A DNA stretch of 64,000 bases from contig NAJO01000047.1 in the NCBI GenBank assembly GCA_002077065.1, positions 186,001 to 250,000 on the forward strand. Direction: 5' to 3'. The notes beneath the pieces are model-generated. The model did not search any database, was not told the DNA's origin, and saw nothing but the letters and a program-made list of their open reading frames with translations. Below are positions 45,964 to 56,787 of this stretch, one piece after another. This stretch comes from Cryoendolithus antarcticus. Taxonomy: Eukaryota; Ascomycota; Dothideomycetes; Cladosporiales; Cladosporiaceae. Position numbers and translations under genes: made by a program. Numbering within the stretch: the first letter of the stretch is position 1; every line of letters begins with the position of its first letter.

Positions 45964-48139
45964 ATGTCGAGCCGCCGCAACTCCGTCACCGATTACTTCA
46001 GTCCTAGCGACCGAAGACAGCCGGAGCCTACTCCCGCCGCCGGTAATGGCGCCCATCTCCGAGTCCCCCAAGCAAACCGGCCGGGCCTCAACACATATGG
46101 CTCACGTGAAAGCATGCGGTCTCCATCGAGCATCAGGATCCGCAGGCTACCATCACGAGACGCTGCTCGACCCGGATCACAGGCTTCGGAAAACGTAACG
46201 ACTCAGGACTTTGCCAACTTCTCCATCCCGGGCTCCTCAAATGCTCGCCGACGAAGCACGTCCGCTCCTCAGCGGCCGCTCTCACCGGAAGTTGGGACTG
46301 ACCTGGCGAGGCAGCGAACAGTGGAAGCATATATGCCCTCGATCGTCGAGGGTCAAGCTTCAGCTGCTCAGGAAGCACGCGGACTCCAGCCGGTGAAATC
46401 ACGACCTACAGATCTCGCGCCTCAGCTTACGCCTTCAATCAGTGTCGCCAGACCCGACTCACGCGAGGCCTACAATATCGGACCTGCTGCAATGCACAGT
46501 GCTGGTAATGCTGCGCGGACTAATCGAGGGCTGAGGCGATTCCGCAGTGGTGCCTTGCCACCCTTGATTCAGCATCTACCGGCTGATGATGAGTATGGCG
46601 CAGATGTCATTGGCATGCTCGATCTGATCGGTGCGTATCATAGTAATCCGATAGCTACTGCGTATGCTAACATTTCCAGATCCCGAAGTACAGACACTCG
46701 GAACATTGACCAATGTGCAGAACTCTTTGTTCGTGCCAGATCTCGGACGCTTACTCAATCGAAGGCCAACGTACGAGCTCTCTCGTAGGTCTACGAGGTA
46801 TGGTGTATCGGAGCTTAGCGGTGCTATACCACCTCCCCGTGCGAGGGCTGGCACAACCAGTACTCAGCTAGCACCTATAAGGACTGCACCCGCGACCGCT
46901 GGGAGTGCCATGGATTCGTCAGAAGACGAGGAACGAAAGCGGAGGCAGTCCGTCTCCTCGCAAATGAGCGAGTCGCGCTTTGCCGTTCTTCCGCATGGTG
47001 TCACCCTTGATGGCTGGTCTGACGAAGATATTGGCGAGCTGCATGATCATGTCCGACATCTCCTTCACTCTCGTCGGGAAGGCTTCAAGCGCTCCATGCG
47101 TGGTTTCCGGCAGTACGTTAAAAAGCCGCTGGGTTTGTTTGTGACCTTCTACGCTCTCAGCGTAACGCTCTTTGGCTTGGTCTGGGTCCTGCTTCTGATC
47201 GGCTGGATCTCGAGTGGTGATGACGAGCACCAGAAGTACGTGATTGATATCGTCGACAACGTGCTCGTCGCCTTCTTCGCGCTGATGGGTGATGGGCTCG
47301 CACCCTTTCGGATCGTCGACACTTACCACATGTGCTTCATCGCGAAGTATCATCACTATGTGTGGGAGAAGCGGAAGCAACGCAACCTGCCAGCGCTTCC
47401 AGATCACAACGATCTACCTGATGACCGTGCGAGCGTCTTGGCCCTGGATATGGAAGACGGCCGCACCAACTCCGATCAGAAAAAGGATGACCTCGAAGAG
47501 AAACGCGAGTACAAAATCCTCACTCCCCTCCAGCAGCGACGCCTTCAGTATCACGAAGCCAAGTTCAGCAAAAGTCATACTCTCTACAAGCCCCACGAGA
47601 CGGGCACCCATCATGCCTTCCCACTTCGCCTACTCGTCGCTATCGTGGTGCTCCTGGACTGCCACAGCATCTTTCAGGTAGCCTTGGGAACCTGCACATG
47701 GAGCATCAACTACAAGGTCCGGTCCGAGGCACTGACAACAGTCATCCTCTGCTTCAGCCTGACTTGCAACATCGTCGCCGGCATCTTGATCAACGTCGGC
47801 GACAAGCGTACGCGGAAGAAGGACGTTTTGGACAAGATCTTCCGGCAGAACTTGACGACTGAGGCGATCAAGCATATACAGCGCAGACATGATGAGGCCG
47901 CCCAGGAGGAGGTCGGCATCGCGATTGCTGATGATGCGGTGCTGGACAATGTAAAAGGACTGAAGTTGAGTAGGAAGAGTATGGAGGCTAGTCGTGCTGC
48001 GGAGCAGGAGGGGATCAGTACGGAGGCCGACAGTACTGTGCCACAGGGGAGTGAGAAGACGCGAGAAGGTGCAGGAAGCAGGGAGAGTGAAGGGGAAGTA
48101 TATGGTGAAAGGTCACCGCGGCCGTTGTCGCAGTTCTGA
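45964..48139 (+). CDS. Integral membrane protein, DUF2985-like
   Basis: Two exons, 45964-46630 and 46680-48139, with a 49-nt intron (GCTAAC branch site), give 708 residues. The first 360 or so are Ser/Arg/Pro-rich and probably disordered; they include SSEDEERKRRQS. The membrane region has a conserved amphipathic lead (EGFKRSMRGFRQYVKKPLG), span LFVTFYALSVTLFGLVWVLLL, span VLVAFFALMGDG with LAPFRIVDTYHMCFI, and later spans LLVAIVVLLDCHSIFQVALG and LTTVILCFSLTCNIVAGILI. The GLAPFR..DTYHM block followed by HH is the mark of this fungal family, whose molecular role is unknown. The tail is Glu/Ser-rich. It is probably at the vacuole or plasma membrane, but nothing in the sequence decides. Confidence 0.8.
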
Positions 48140-48379
48140 GGCGTAGTCATCTGCAAAGTTTCGATGATGTCGCTGGTCTAGACAATCCTAGCCATTGCAG
48201 ACTCAAGCTGACAGCATCACATGCCTTTGTGACACTCCTGAACACATCCGGGTCAAGCACACTGATCAAGTAACCCTCGAGGACTCCCGACAAACCAGCT
48301 TCATGGCTCCGAACCGCATCAAGTCAGACGCTGCGCGTACAGATCGAACCTGGAACCTCCACTTGATGCAAAATGTATC

Positions 48380-48559
48380 GCCGGATCTCAGGCTTGAACC
48401 GAGGACCTCCGCATCACATTTCCTGGCCCAACAGCGTCGCTTCTTTGAGGAAAGATCGCAGACCCTTGTATGGGCTGCTCCCGACGCAACCCTATGGGCG
48501 CAATCGGGATCGGATGGTGAATCATGTGTGCGGCGCGCTACCAACTGCACCAACTCGGC
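48380..48559 (-). tRNA. tRNA-like unit 1, with insert; probable pseudogene
   Basis: Ends pair GCCGAGT with ATCCGGC (6 of 7). The D stem GTGC/GCGC is complete. The anticodon stem CCGCA/TGCGG is complete across an insert of about 105 nt. The T stem is CTCGG/CTGAG. The 5' loop half reads CACATG, giving CAT at positions 34-36 but A rather than the near-universal T at position 33. Confidence 0.4.
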
Positions 48560-48746
48560 CTACTGTCCAGACTGTCTGGACGCTGCTCATGTACTGTGTT
48601 CGGTGCATTGTCTAAGTTCTGATGCCGCTTTTGGATCGTCGCCACAGGTTGGATGTCCTCGTGCGCTCACAGCGCGAATATCAAGCCTAATACGGGGCGA
48701 GGGTGTTCCAGTGACAATACTGGAGTCTGATCAACAAAAACGAATC

Positions 48747-48927
48747 ACCGGATCTCAGAATCGAACTGAAGACCTCCCGTTCACGCGTCAAATACCTGGT
48801 TTGATCTCTCAGGGTCGAGGGGCGTCGACGCTGGTCTGTACGACTGGACGCGACAACCTACTCCCACCCTGTGGGGATCAACGGGCGCTACATGTCAGCG
48901 GCACGCTACCAACTGCGGCTACCCGGC
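48747..48927 (-). tRNA. tRNA-like unit 2, with insert; probable pseudogene
   Basis: The acceptor GCCGGGT pairs fully with ATCCGGT, allowing GT pairs. The T arm is TTCAG-TTCGATT-CTGAG. The D arm is AGCCGCAGTTGGTAGCG. The anticodon stem is imperfect (CCGCT against ACGGG). The loop half is GACATG. The insert contains GATCCCCACAGGG. Confidence 0.35.
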
Positions 48928-49237
48928 TACTGCTTGGCCCCGCTCCGCGGGTTTTATGTACTGGCGACAGAGCGTAATGCATCTTGGTACTGTCTGGTCG
49001 GACTCAGTCTCCACAATCAACGAGTCCTTCGGACTGATTCGGACTGCTAGTGTGCAAAGCCAACCACACTGGCCAACAAGTAACTGCAGTAATCAATCAA
49101 TGGCTGGATTCGTACGCTTCGAGCAAGTCGCGCCTTCTTCTTGCTGGCTCGAACGAGCAAAAGCAGTCGACATGTCCTGGGCTCGAACTCGGCATTTCTC
49201 AAGCTCTTACACATGCTACGGCCACGCAAAAGCCATT

Positions 49238-49386
49238 GCCCAGCCCCAGAATCGAACTGGGAACCTCCACTCCGCACGATCGTGTCCACCCGGGTGTGGG
49301 GGGTCCCCGTGATGCCCTCCTCCTAACCTGTGGGGATCGTAAGACACTATATGTGAGCGGCGTCATAGCCATTCGACTAACTAGGC
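49238..49386 (-). tRNA. tRNA-like unit 3, with insert; best preserved fold
   Basis: Acceptor GCCTAGT/GCTGGGC pairs 7 of 7. The D stem GTCG/TGAC, anticodon stem CCGCT/AGTGG (5 of 5 across an insert of about 75-80 nt) and T arm CCCAG-TTCGATT-CTGGG are all intact. The loop half CACATA again has A at position 33. A scanner such as tRNAscan-SE would be decisive. Confidence 0.42.
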
Positions 49387-49691
49387 CGGTAATGCAGGCT
49401 ATCTGGTCGATAATACATATGCCTACAAGGCGGATCTGGCTCATGCTGTCACGTGCTCGAGCCTGACGATAAGGAACCGAAGTCCATGCCTCCGAAGTAG
49501 ACACTGTCTGACACCTAGCTACTATACAACGAAATCCTGCGAGCACCTCAGTGATGAGAATTTGGTCGTAGCAGAGCTCGAGCTCTCAGGAATGGAATAA
49601 CGGGTATTGATACATGTAGGACTACTGCTATTGCTTTTAGCCTGCACAGTGCAGACGTTATTTGCACAATCAGGTCATAGCTGGCACTCGC

Positions 49692-49836
49692 ATGTACCAA
49701 AAACATCGAACCAAGAGCCCTCGCTTCTCGTCACTACAAGTATGTCCACTTTCGCTGTAACCACGTCCTCCCCCGAACCTGCCGGGATCGTTAGACGCTA
49801 TGTGAGAGCGACATCATACCACTAGACCATTCGGCC
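49692..49836 (-). tRNA. tRNA-like unit 4, degenerate; Val(CAC)-like anticodon arm
   Basis: The 5' half GGCCGAATGGTCTAGTGGTA resembles fungal tRNA D arms. The anticodon arm TCGCT-CTCACA has a proper T33 and CAC at positions 34-36, and TCGCT pairs with AGCGA downstream of the insert. The T stem is broken (CTTGG followed by a T run) and the acceptor does not pair. Confidence 0.3.
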
Positions 49837-50070
49837 GGCTGTAGGCCGAGCGATCACAACAACCTTGTTAAGGTGTCAGAGAGCAGAAGCCTTCACATCC
49901 TTGTACGTGCCAATGAGCCACGGCGTGGGTTTGGCTCGTCAGCCTCGAGTCGTTTGTCGGAAAGGGATGGAGTGCGTTGCAGCTCTTTCACATTTGCCCA
50001 TACCAGCTCGGAGGTTGCTGGTCTAACATCGTATGATCAACGACGTTCCCGTTTCGTAGCAAAAGATTCC

Positions 50071-50218
50071 GCTGAACCCTGGACTCGGACCAGGAGCCTC
50101 CGCTTCGCATAACTAGGATGGCGGACACCGCTTTCCATGTCATGAAGCCCTACTCCGGACTTGCCAATATCGACGGACGCCACATGTCAGCGGCGTGCTG
50201 ACCACTACACCATTCAGC
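50071..50218 (-). tRNA. tRNA-like unit 5, with insert; probable pseudogene
   Basis: Acceptor GCTGAAT/GTTCAGC pairs 7 of 7 with one GT pair. The anticodon stem CCGCT/AGCGG is perfect across an insert of about 80 nt. The T stem CCTGG/CCAGG is perfect, with loop TCCGAGT (one change from TTCGAGT). One base is missing between acceptor and D arm. Loop half GACATG. Confidence 0.4.
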
Positions 50219-50426
50219 CGGTTGTCAGAGGAATTGGAGTAGAGCCATCATGTAGAAGCAGAGTAGAGAGTGTGCACGATGTGTTGATGTTCTCTTTCTT
50301 GCACCCGTTCTCATGTATATCGTGTATCTCATAGCTTCAATCTCCTGCCGATCCCAGTGTTAGGCGAGCCGAATGGACTTCGTATGTCTCCCACGACCTG
50401 GCGGCCCTCTCCCATCCCCCCCACCT

Positions 50427-50945
50427 CTAAACAATAGTCGCCCTCCTCTCCCCACCCACCTCCCCTCCCGCGCCATTCTTCCCCCTCTCCCTCCTTTCCC
50501 TCCACCTCTTCCTCAACCCCAACCCCTCGAGCTTCACCCTCGGCCGTCCAGCAATCTCAGCCATAGTCACCTCGCCATAAAACCCCTTCAACTCCTTGCC
50601 CGCCGCCGAACTAGCCTCCAGGTCCTTTTTCGACTCCGCCCAAGTCTGGAGAGCGGTCAGGTAGGCGGCGCGGGAGGGGAAGCCGCGGTAGGGTTGTTCA
50701 GACTGTGGGGTGGAAGGATGTTGGTGGGAGGAAATGGAGCCCTGAGAGGCAGAGGAGGCGCGTGGGGTGAGTGTGCCACTTGGAGAGGGGGCGCGGGTCG
50801 TGGGACGCGAGGAGGGGGCGACGCTAGGTGCTAAAGATGGAGCGAGGAGGTGAGTGCAATCGGTGTCCGTTGATGAGCGGGTCTGGGGAATACAGGCTTC
50901 TGTGAAGCGCCGTAGTGGAGGGTTTGTGCTTGAGCTCGCCATCAT
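50427..50945 (-). CDS. Conserved small fungal protein, unknown function
   Basis: Single exon, 172 residues from the ATG at 50945. The N-terminal two thirds are Ser/Thr/Pro-rich and likely disordered. A compact segment, GFPSRAAYLTALQTWAESKKDLE, is followed by TMAEIAGRPRVKLEGLGLRKRWRERRERGK, a basic amphipathic helix that could bind nucleic acid or serve as a nuclear signal. Related short proteins with the same FPSR..Y..AL..W..SK block are common in filamentous fungi and are unnamed. No function is assigned. The upstream neighbour (MID1) is on the same strand, 385 bp away. Confidence 0.65.
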   Translation of the reverse strand: MMASSSTNPPLRRFTEACIPQTRSSTDTDCTHLLAPSLAPSVAPSSRPTTRAPSPSGTLTPRASSASQGSISSHQHPSTPQSEQPYRGFPSRAAYLTALQTWAESKKDLEASSAAGKELKGFYGEVTMAEIAGRPRVKLEGLGLRKRWRERRERGKNGAGGEVGGERRATIV

Positions 50946-51330
50946 TAAGCGTTGCGCAGTCGTTCTCTATTCGAAGTAATCCACGAACCAAAGAAACACT
51001 GTTGAAATCGACTTACATCAACATAGATATCTACATGTACAGACACGCGATGTTAGCTACGTGATGGCGGCGAATGTGCACCACGTCGAGCAGTAGGTTC
51101 GTGAGGTGCATGTCACTGCAGGAGCTTTGCCGACGTCCAATCATGGCTTGGCAGGTCGTCACGTGGGATAAGCGAAATATCATTCAGTGAAGCAGTAACA
51201 GAATATCACTATGATATACACATAAGCCCTGCGCCGCCCATGGCATGATTCAAGGGCCTCAATGATGACTCCCACCAATGCCTCGCTCCCCGGAAGACTC
51301 CCTCGCGAAAACGCCAGGCCCGTAATGAGC
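50946..51330. other. Intergenic, nothing recognised
   Basis: 385 bp between the MID1 stop and the small-protein start. No feature seen. Confidence 0.5.
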
Positions 51331-53406
51331 TTACATTAGGAGCGCAGCCATAGCCCCCAAAGCAACGAGCCCAGCGACCCATGCAGACCCACTCATCGCC
51401 CGAGCATCATTCAAATAATACACAGCTCCCAGATACGAGCACGACAACTCCCCATTTACGTCCCTCGTGCCATACCCTGCCTCCAGTCCCCTGCCCTTCC
51501 TCGGACATCCAAATCCCAGCGCCGCAGGGCAACTCTGCACAAGACTGTAGCACAGATCCTCGCAAGGCAGTAGCTCTTTGTAAGGTCCAGGCTTGATCTG
51601 CGCGTCAATCGTAGGGTTCCTCGATTGATTGGTTGCGAATGAGGAGAGGTAGGTCTGCTAGAAGGCCGTGCTGCCTTGCAGGGTAGGCGCGCCAAGCATG
51701 GGCGTGTAGTTGCTGTTGAGAAGGGAAGATGGTAGCGACGTGCCATTGGTAAATGGCTGCGCCATGTTTCGCTTCTGCAAATATGACTTCTGTGAGCTCC
51801 AGTCGTCGCACCGGGGTATGCTGATCGCGCAGAGCCATTCTTTGTAGGCTGCTTCGCAGTCGCTGCAATTCCGAGCGAGAGAGTATTGCGCATCTGAAGT
51901 TGTGTCACAGGCTGTCTGCTGCAGACTATAGCTGAAGTTGTTGTACAGATTCGATGCTTGGCTGTCGTACAAGGCACGTAAATTAGGCCAGTCAGGGTAC
52001 GTCTCATAATTCGCAGGCACGGCATATGCAACCTTGTCGCAGAAATCGAGGTTGAAGACGAGTCGACAGTTGCCGTCAGCCTTCGTGGTCCAATTCATAG
52101 GCTGCCAGACCTTGCCTCCGCCTCCGACAATTCCAGAACCGGAAGCCGTCGAATTGCCCTTGATGGCTAGTGTGCCGTAGTATGTACTCGAGCCGTTCAA
52201 GGAAGTAACGTAGAACTGCTGCTTCGGTTTGTCGCCTAGGCCGCGCGTGATCATACCCATCTCCACGTGCGATGTCGTGGCATTGGGATCTGACTGCTGA
52301 GCCTGGATCTGCGCATTGTTCTGCATGCCGCAGAAAGACTTGGACAGGCCCATCAACTTCGTATTTTGCGAACTGCTGGCGAACATCACGAAAGGCGGGG
52401 ACAGTGACGTCCACTTATCGTACAGTGCAGAACCTGTGTCAGCCTGTGTGAGATTGTCGGTCACGAGCAATGCAGCATTGGTGTCCGTGTCGACCAGGTA
52501 CAGGTACGGATCGGTGTCGTTCGCCTGATGGTAGTAGTCGTCAATCGAGACAGCAATATCATAGTTCCAACCTCCAGCAAAGTCAGACGTGAGGTCAGGC
52601 GCATGAACTGCCATGTAAAGATCGTCGCTGGTCGATAAGGTGTAAATAGCATAGCCTTCGTCCAGTGGTACAGCAAATTGCTTCGATCCGTCCCCTCCCG
52701 GACCTGGCGTGCCGTTTTCGTTGTCGCTCGAGACATACAGCGTCAATTGAGGCGGTCCAGCAGTCTGCATGCCAGTGCCATTGTATGTCGGTTGTAAGCA
52801 CGTGTTGACAGAGATGAAAACCGGAATCTGTGTGTTCGCCTGTCGTCGGTCGAGTATGGCCGCCTCACCGTCCAGATCACGCCGCCGCAGCTCCCGCCGT
52901 CTCGCCTCCATTGGCCCGAGTCCGTCATTGCCCTCCTCAAGCGCACTGGGCAGTCCAACACCCACATCCGCATGCTGAACCTGCAGCAGGTCCTTTGGAT
53001 ACCGCCATACCGTCGTCTGTCCAGCCACCACATTCAGATTATTCGCCTGATCATTCCCAGCAATAGCGCTCAGCTGCTCCTGTCTTGCACCAATCACCAC
53101 CTCCGTGTCAAGCACTTTCAGCTCCTCCCAATCCGAGTCCTCATTCCCTCCACTGTCCTCCGCAATGTCCTGCTCTATCCGATGCCAATTATGATCTCCA
53201 CCCTCCCCTCCTGCCCACCCCTCCCCTAGGTCAATCTCCGCCGCATACGCAAAGTGGGGATTAGACAGACTCCAAAACACCAGTCCGAGTAAGCAGAGAG
53301 CCGTGAATGAGGCCACGAAGCGCGCTTGCAGGGGTGTGAGTTGTGGACATTTGCAGAGGAGCATTGCTGGCGCTGGGCGCAGGGAGGCGCATTGGGGTGT
53401 GCGCAT
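51331..53406 (-). CDS. MID1: Stretch-activated calcium channel subunit Mid1, with an in-frame TAG
   Basis: The frame from the ATG at 53406 spans 692 codons to 51331, interrupted by one TAG at 51658-51660. A hydrophobic N-terminal segment (FVASFTALCLLGLVFWSL) is the signal or anchor. The ectodomain has many N-x-S/T sites and the Mid1 segments FISVNTCLQPTYNG, YDIAVSIDDYYH and FNLDFCDKVAYAVPANYE. The Cys-rich end has DCEAAYKEWLCAISIPRCDDW before the TAG, and IDAQIKPGPYKELLPCEDLCYSLVQSCPAALGFGCP with a hydrophobic tail after it. Mid1 partners Cch1 for calcium influx at the plasma membrane. Because conserved family sequence continues in the same frame past the TAG, it is either a nonsense mutation, a sequence error, a read-through stop, or part of a weakly supported 117-nt intron ending in GAG. 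Without it the protein would be 691 residues. Confidence 0.88.
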
Positions 53407-53835
53407 CAGCTGGGAGATAGGGTTTCGGGTATGGCGAGCAGGGCAGCGCGATGAGTAGAAGGGGAGAATGAGATTGAGTGGAGGTTTTTCGTATGTTGTG
53501 AATGCAATTGTTCGAGACAAGAACGGGAGCTGCCGATATGAGTGAGTCTCGGGCTTCGTCGCGTCAGCTCGGCCGAGGCGAGGTGACTACCTAGCACCCC
53601 AAAGTGCAATCATGGGAGTAATGGGAGACCGAGACGTGCCTTTGTGCGTTTGTCCGTGCTGTCTTCACCGGACAAGACTTATCGTAGATGTTGTACATAT
53701 AGACAGATCTCGTCGTTACTGAGTTCACTACTCCCACAGATCACTCGCTCCCTCACCCACAACTCCCTACTTCTTCACGCCACCGACCACGCAAACCAGA
53801 CTGATCGTTTATACTGCGCCCCAGCTTCGCCAAAT
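53407..53835. other. Intergenic, upstream region of MID1
   Basis: 429 bp between the 3' end of the carrier gene and the MID1 start. The MID1 frame stays open upstream to 53520 without an ATG. Nothing else recognised. Confidence 0.5.
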
Positions 53836-55045
53836 CTACGCCGTTTTCACAACCTTCCTCCGAGCCTTGACAGTCATGTCATACAGCACATCCTTCAGCG
53901 CGAACAAGAACGCAGCAGTGATGACTGACTGCGTGACCTTGGGGCCGATACCTAGGAGATCAAAGTCAGCACAATGGCTCCCATGTTCCTCTTGGACGAT
54001 AGACTCACCTCCATACAACCCACTAACGCCCTCCTCCCTCACAATCCTCTTCAAGCTCGCGGTCATCCCCTCCCTCTTCTCCCCGCTAGCCACATGCGCC
54101 CTCGACTTCACGGTGATGTACGGATACGTGATACTCGTCGCTGCCAACTTGCCCAGCGCACCGAGCAAGAAGCTGTCAGTCGCAGTGACTTTCCGTCGCT
54201 TCTCAAGCATCTGCTTCAGCTGCTCAAAAATCGTGTACTGCAGGATCGGGTTGATGACTAGAACCAATGCTGGGAGTACGCCGGCGAAGAGGCGTGCTGG
54301 ACCGTCTTCGCGGATGATTTTGAGGAAGGTTGAGATTGTGCTGGGGGCGCGTTCCTTCTTTGCGGATGAAGGTGCATCACCTTCCTTGGTGGGTAGCACT
54401 GGGTCGTCTGACTCGGCTTTGCGGGCAGTCATGCGTGTGTTGACCACCCAGATAGGGTTCGTGATCAACACTGTGGCGGATCCTGCCAGTGCGCCTGCGG
54501 CCATGGACTCGAGGGTTGAGAGACGGGCGTTCTGCGTTCGGCGCTGGAAGAAGGCACGCGAGAACTCGTACCCTGGTGGCAATTAGTATGGGATCCTCGG
54601 CTGCGTCACGGCGGGCACGTACAGTAGTAGTACACAAAATTTGTTACCGTGATCCCGAACAGCGCGCTCTCCAGACCAGCGTACAAGCCTGCGAAACCCT
54701 CACGATCGATGATCCGCTTGATCGCCTGAAGCGTATTCGTCTGCGCTCTCTTCGACTCGACCTGTGCCCGCGTTGAGAGCGTGATTAGAGGATATCTGCC
54801 CATTGTCTCAGCATTTCCCGCGGCTACCATCTCGTTCGCGTTCCACTCGATGCGACTCACGTTATAGCCATCGCCAACAGCCCTCCACCCGCGCCAGATA
54901 GCGCGTGCGCCACATTATCGCTCTGCTGCGCCGCGACTGAATGCGTTGTCGAAGCCGTCGTCCCTACATTTTGGACTTGCGCCTGCGGTTGCGTAGAGGA
55001 GGGGAGGGGGTTATCGGGTGTCGGGGCTGCAACTTTGGAGGCCAT
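53836..55045 (-). CDS. ANT1: Peroxisomal-type adenine nucleotide carrier (ANT1/PMP47, SLC25 family)
   Basis: Four exons: 55045-54861, 54795-54623, 54572-54009 and 53951-53836, with introns of 65, 50 and 57 nt, give 345 residues. After a variable Gln/Pro/Thr-rich lead come three carrier repeats, each with a P-x-x-x-x-x-[KR]-like signature: YPLITLSTRAQ, NPIWVVNTRM and YPYITVKSRA. Each is followed by a matrix-side helix and a G-rich turn such as REGFAGLYAGLESALFG. The NPIWVVNTRM form and the spacing fit the peroxisomal ATP/AMP exchanger branch (Ant1, PMP47), which supplies ATP for fatty-acid activation, better than mitochondrial NAD or folate carriers. The C terminus ends RRKVVKTA, with basic residues seen in peroxisomal membrane targeting. 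Confidence 0.85.
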
Positions 55046-55547
55046 GGTGGGTAATCCGTGAATCTGTGTCGCGTAGAGCGTTGAAAGGTGGGAGAGGGAT
55101 AGAGATGTTTTGGAATACTACCACTGAATGAAGTGAGGTCTACTATCCCGTCACGCGAGGTTCTCGGTCCTCGATGTTGATGTCTCGAAAGGGCCGAGGT
55201 ATCAAGGAGGGGATGACGTTGGAGGAGGCACGTGAAAGAACGGTACACGGGTACATACCTCCGACGACATCGAGGTTCGCTGTGGTGGCCGAGAAGACCT
55301 TCACTCTTGATTGCTGTAAAGTGGTAAGTGCGACTGCCAACAGCTCTTTTAAGCCCTAGTCATGACAACATCCGCATTGAAGAAGGCTAAAGTTGCTCAT
55401 ATCTCATCTACAATTACTACATATATGAGTTGCCATTAGGTCCACGCGATCTCCAATTTCCAATCCACCGTTCATGCATGATAAGGTCCATCGCTTGCTT
55501 CCGACCCCTAATCTACCATGCCTTGCCGAACGCCTTCAAGTCATACC
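55046..55547. other. Intergenic, upstream region of the carrier gene
   Basis: 502 bp. Nothing recognised apart from presumptive promoter and terminator sequence. Confidence 0.5.
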
Positions 55548-56787
55548 TTATCGCCTCCCCAATTCCGCCGATGTGACAACGGGAGGCAGCATATACCGCG
55601 GACCTCCATCTCTCATCTCGCCCAGCGAAGGCAAAGGTAACATAGGCGCTCTCGCAGCTCCACAAGCACTAGCCATGCTCCGCGCACTATCTGCTCTTTG
55701 TCGCGATAGGAGGTCCACATCACCAGCCCTCCCCAACCTCAACATATCAGGCGATATGGGTTGAGGCAAGCCTCGAGGATGTGTGTAGTAGCCTGCCGAT
55801 GTACCAGAGTGGGAGGAAGGTGAGGTGCTGTCCCGATTGTCTACGAGCAGGCCAGATGATGGAGCGTTACTGCTTGCGCTTAAGGCTTGTCCTGCAAGGT
55901 GGAAGACGGGCACATTTGCTCTTTGCGCCATTTCGATTTCGCCGATTTGCCAGTGCATTGCTTCGGCCGCTCGCCACGGGAGGGCCATCTCTTTGGATAT
56001 CTTCTCCCACATGTCTTTCTTGAATCTGGTAGCAAAGTGTCAGTGTCGTTCATCGGCTACGTGAAGTCGATCAATCGCAAGCAACATACCTTTCGTAAAG
56101 CCGCGCCAGCTTGTTCTTCTTCTCCTCGTCCCATTCAGAGCGCCGCTCAAGGTAATTCTGGAACCTCAGCCGACAGCTGATGGCGCTACGACCGGGCAGC
56201 TGCTTCGAGATGTCCTCCCACTTCATGCCATTGCCTCGAAGCTCAATGATCGAAGTATCTTCATCGGATGTCCACTTCGATTGCTTCTTCTTCGCCGGCG
56301 TCTCTGAAGGGTGTGGTGGCGCAAGACGTTTGTTACTTGTCGCTGCACCAGTATACAATTGAGGCAATTGAGGAGGTAACCGCGGATCGGGCATCGATGT
56401 AGGATAGTACTGTCGATGTTCCGACATCGTCTGTGCGAACGATGGCAGCTGAGCATGGTGATTCGAAGGAAAGTGCGATGAAGTCTGCATTGTCGGATGG
56501 TGATTCAACGGTGGTTGGAGCTGATGGAGTGGAGGACTCGGAATGCTGCGTGAAGTGGTCGTAACAGGAGCCGGAGTTACAGAGGTGAGTGTTGTCGATG
56601 CTTGAGTCGACGATGTTCTTTGATGCCGGCCAGCGCTCGTCGACGTCGACGATCGTGACTCCCTCGAGGTCCGAGATGTTCGCGAAGTCCTCGAGGTCCG
56701 AGATGTTCGCGAAGTCCTCGAGGTTGCACTAGCGTTCCCGGGAGACAGTCGACCATTCGGTCCCTCTAGGAGTGTGTTGATATCCAC
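55548..56787 (-). CDS. Myb/SANT-like DNA-binding protein; start codon unresolved
   Basis: Two exons, 56787-56090 and 56025-55548 (64-nt intron), give up to 391 residues. The first part is low complexity: a run of Ser-Arg-Thr triplets (residues 22-40), then Ser/Thr and Pro/His/Gln-rich sequence. The Myb-like domain follows: SKWTSDEDTSIIELRGNGMKWEDISKQLPGRSAISCRLRFQNYL, with the spaced tryptophans, then a second helix set WDEEKKNKLARLYERFKKDMWEKISKEM. The intron lies inside this second repeat. The N terminus DINTLLEGPN resembles the start of related fungal proteins (MDI..LL), but the codon at that place is GTG. A CAG just before TG-GAT could be an acceptor with a split ATG, but no first exon was found. 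A nuclear regulator is inferred. Confidence 0.78.
56665..56724 (-). repeat. 27-bp coding minisatellite (Ser-Arg-Thr triplets)
   Basis: Two exact copies of a 27-bp unit beginning CGAGGTCCGAG (plus strand), at 56665-56691 and 56692-56718, followed by the first six bases of a third. Each unit adds nine residues, Ser-Arg-Thr three times, to the Myb-like protein. Confidence 0.9.

Larger units (their letters stand above)
48337..50218 (-). repeat. Array of tRNA-like units
   Basis: At least five related units in the same orientation, spaced about 270-460 bp. Each has an A-box-like D arm, an anticodon-arm half containing ACAT, a partly conserved insert of about 70-110 nt with GATCCCCACAGG-like sequence, and a B-box T arm (GTTCGA-like). 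Additional T-arm-like fragments occur near 48337-48361 and 49155-49185. Units are listed separately. Confidence 0.65.
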
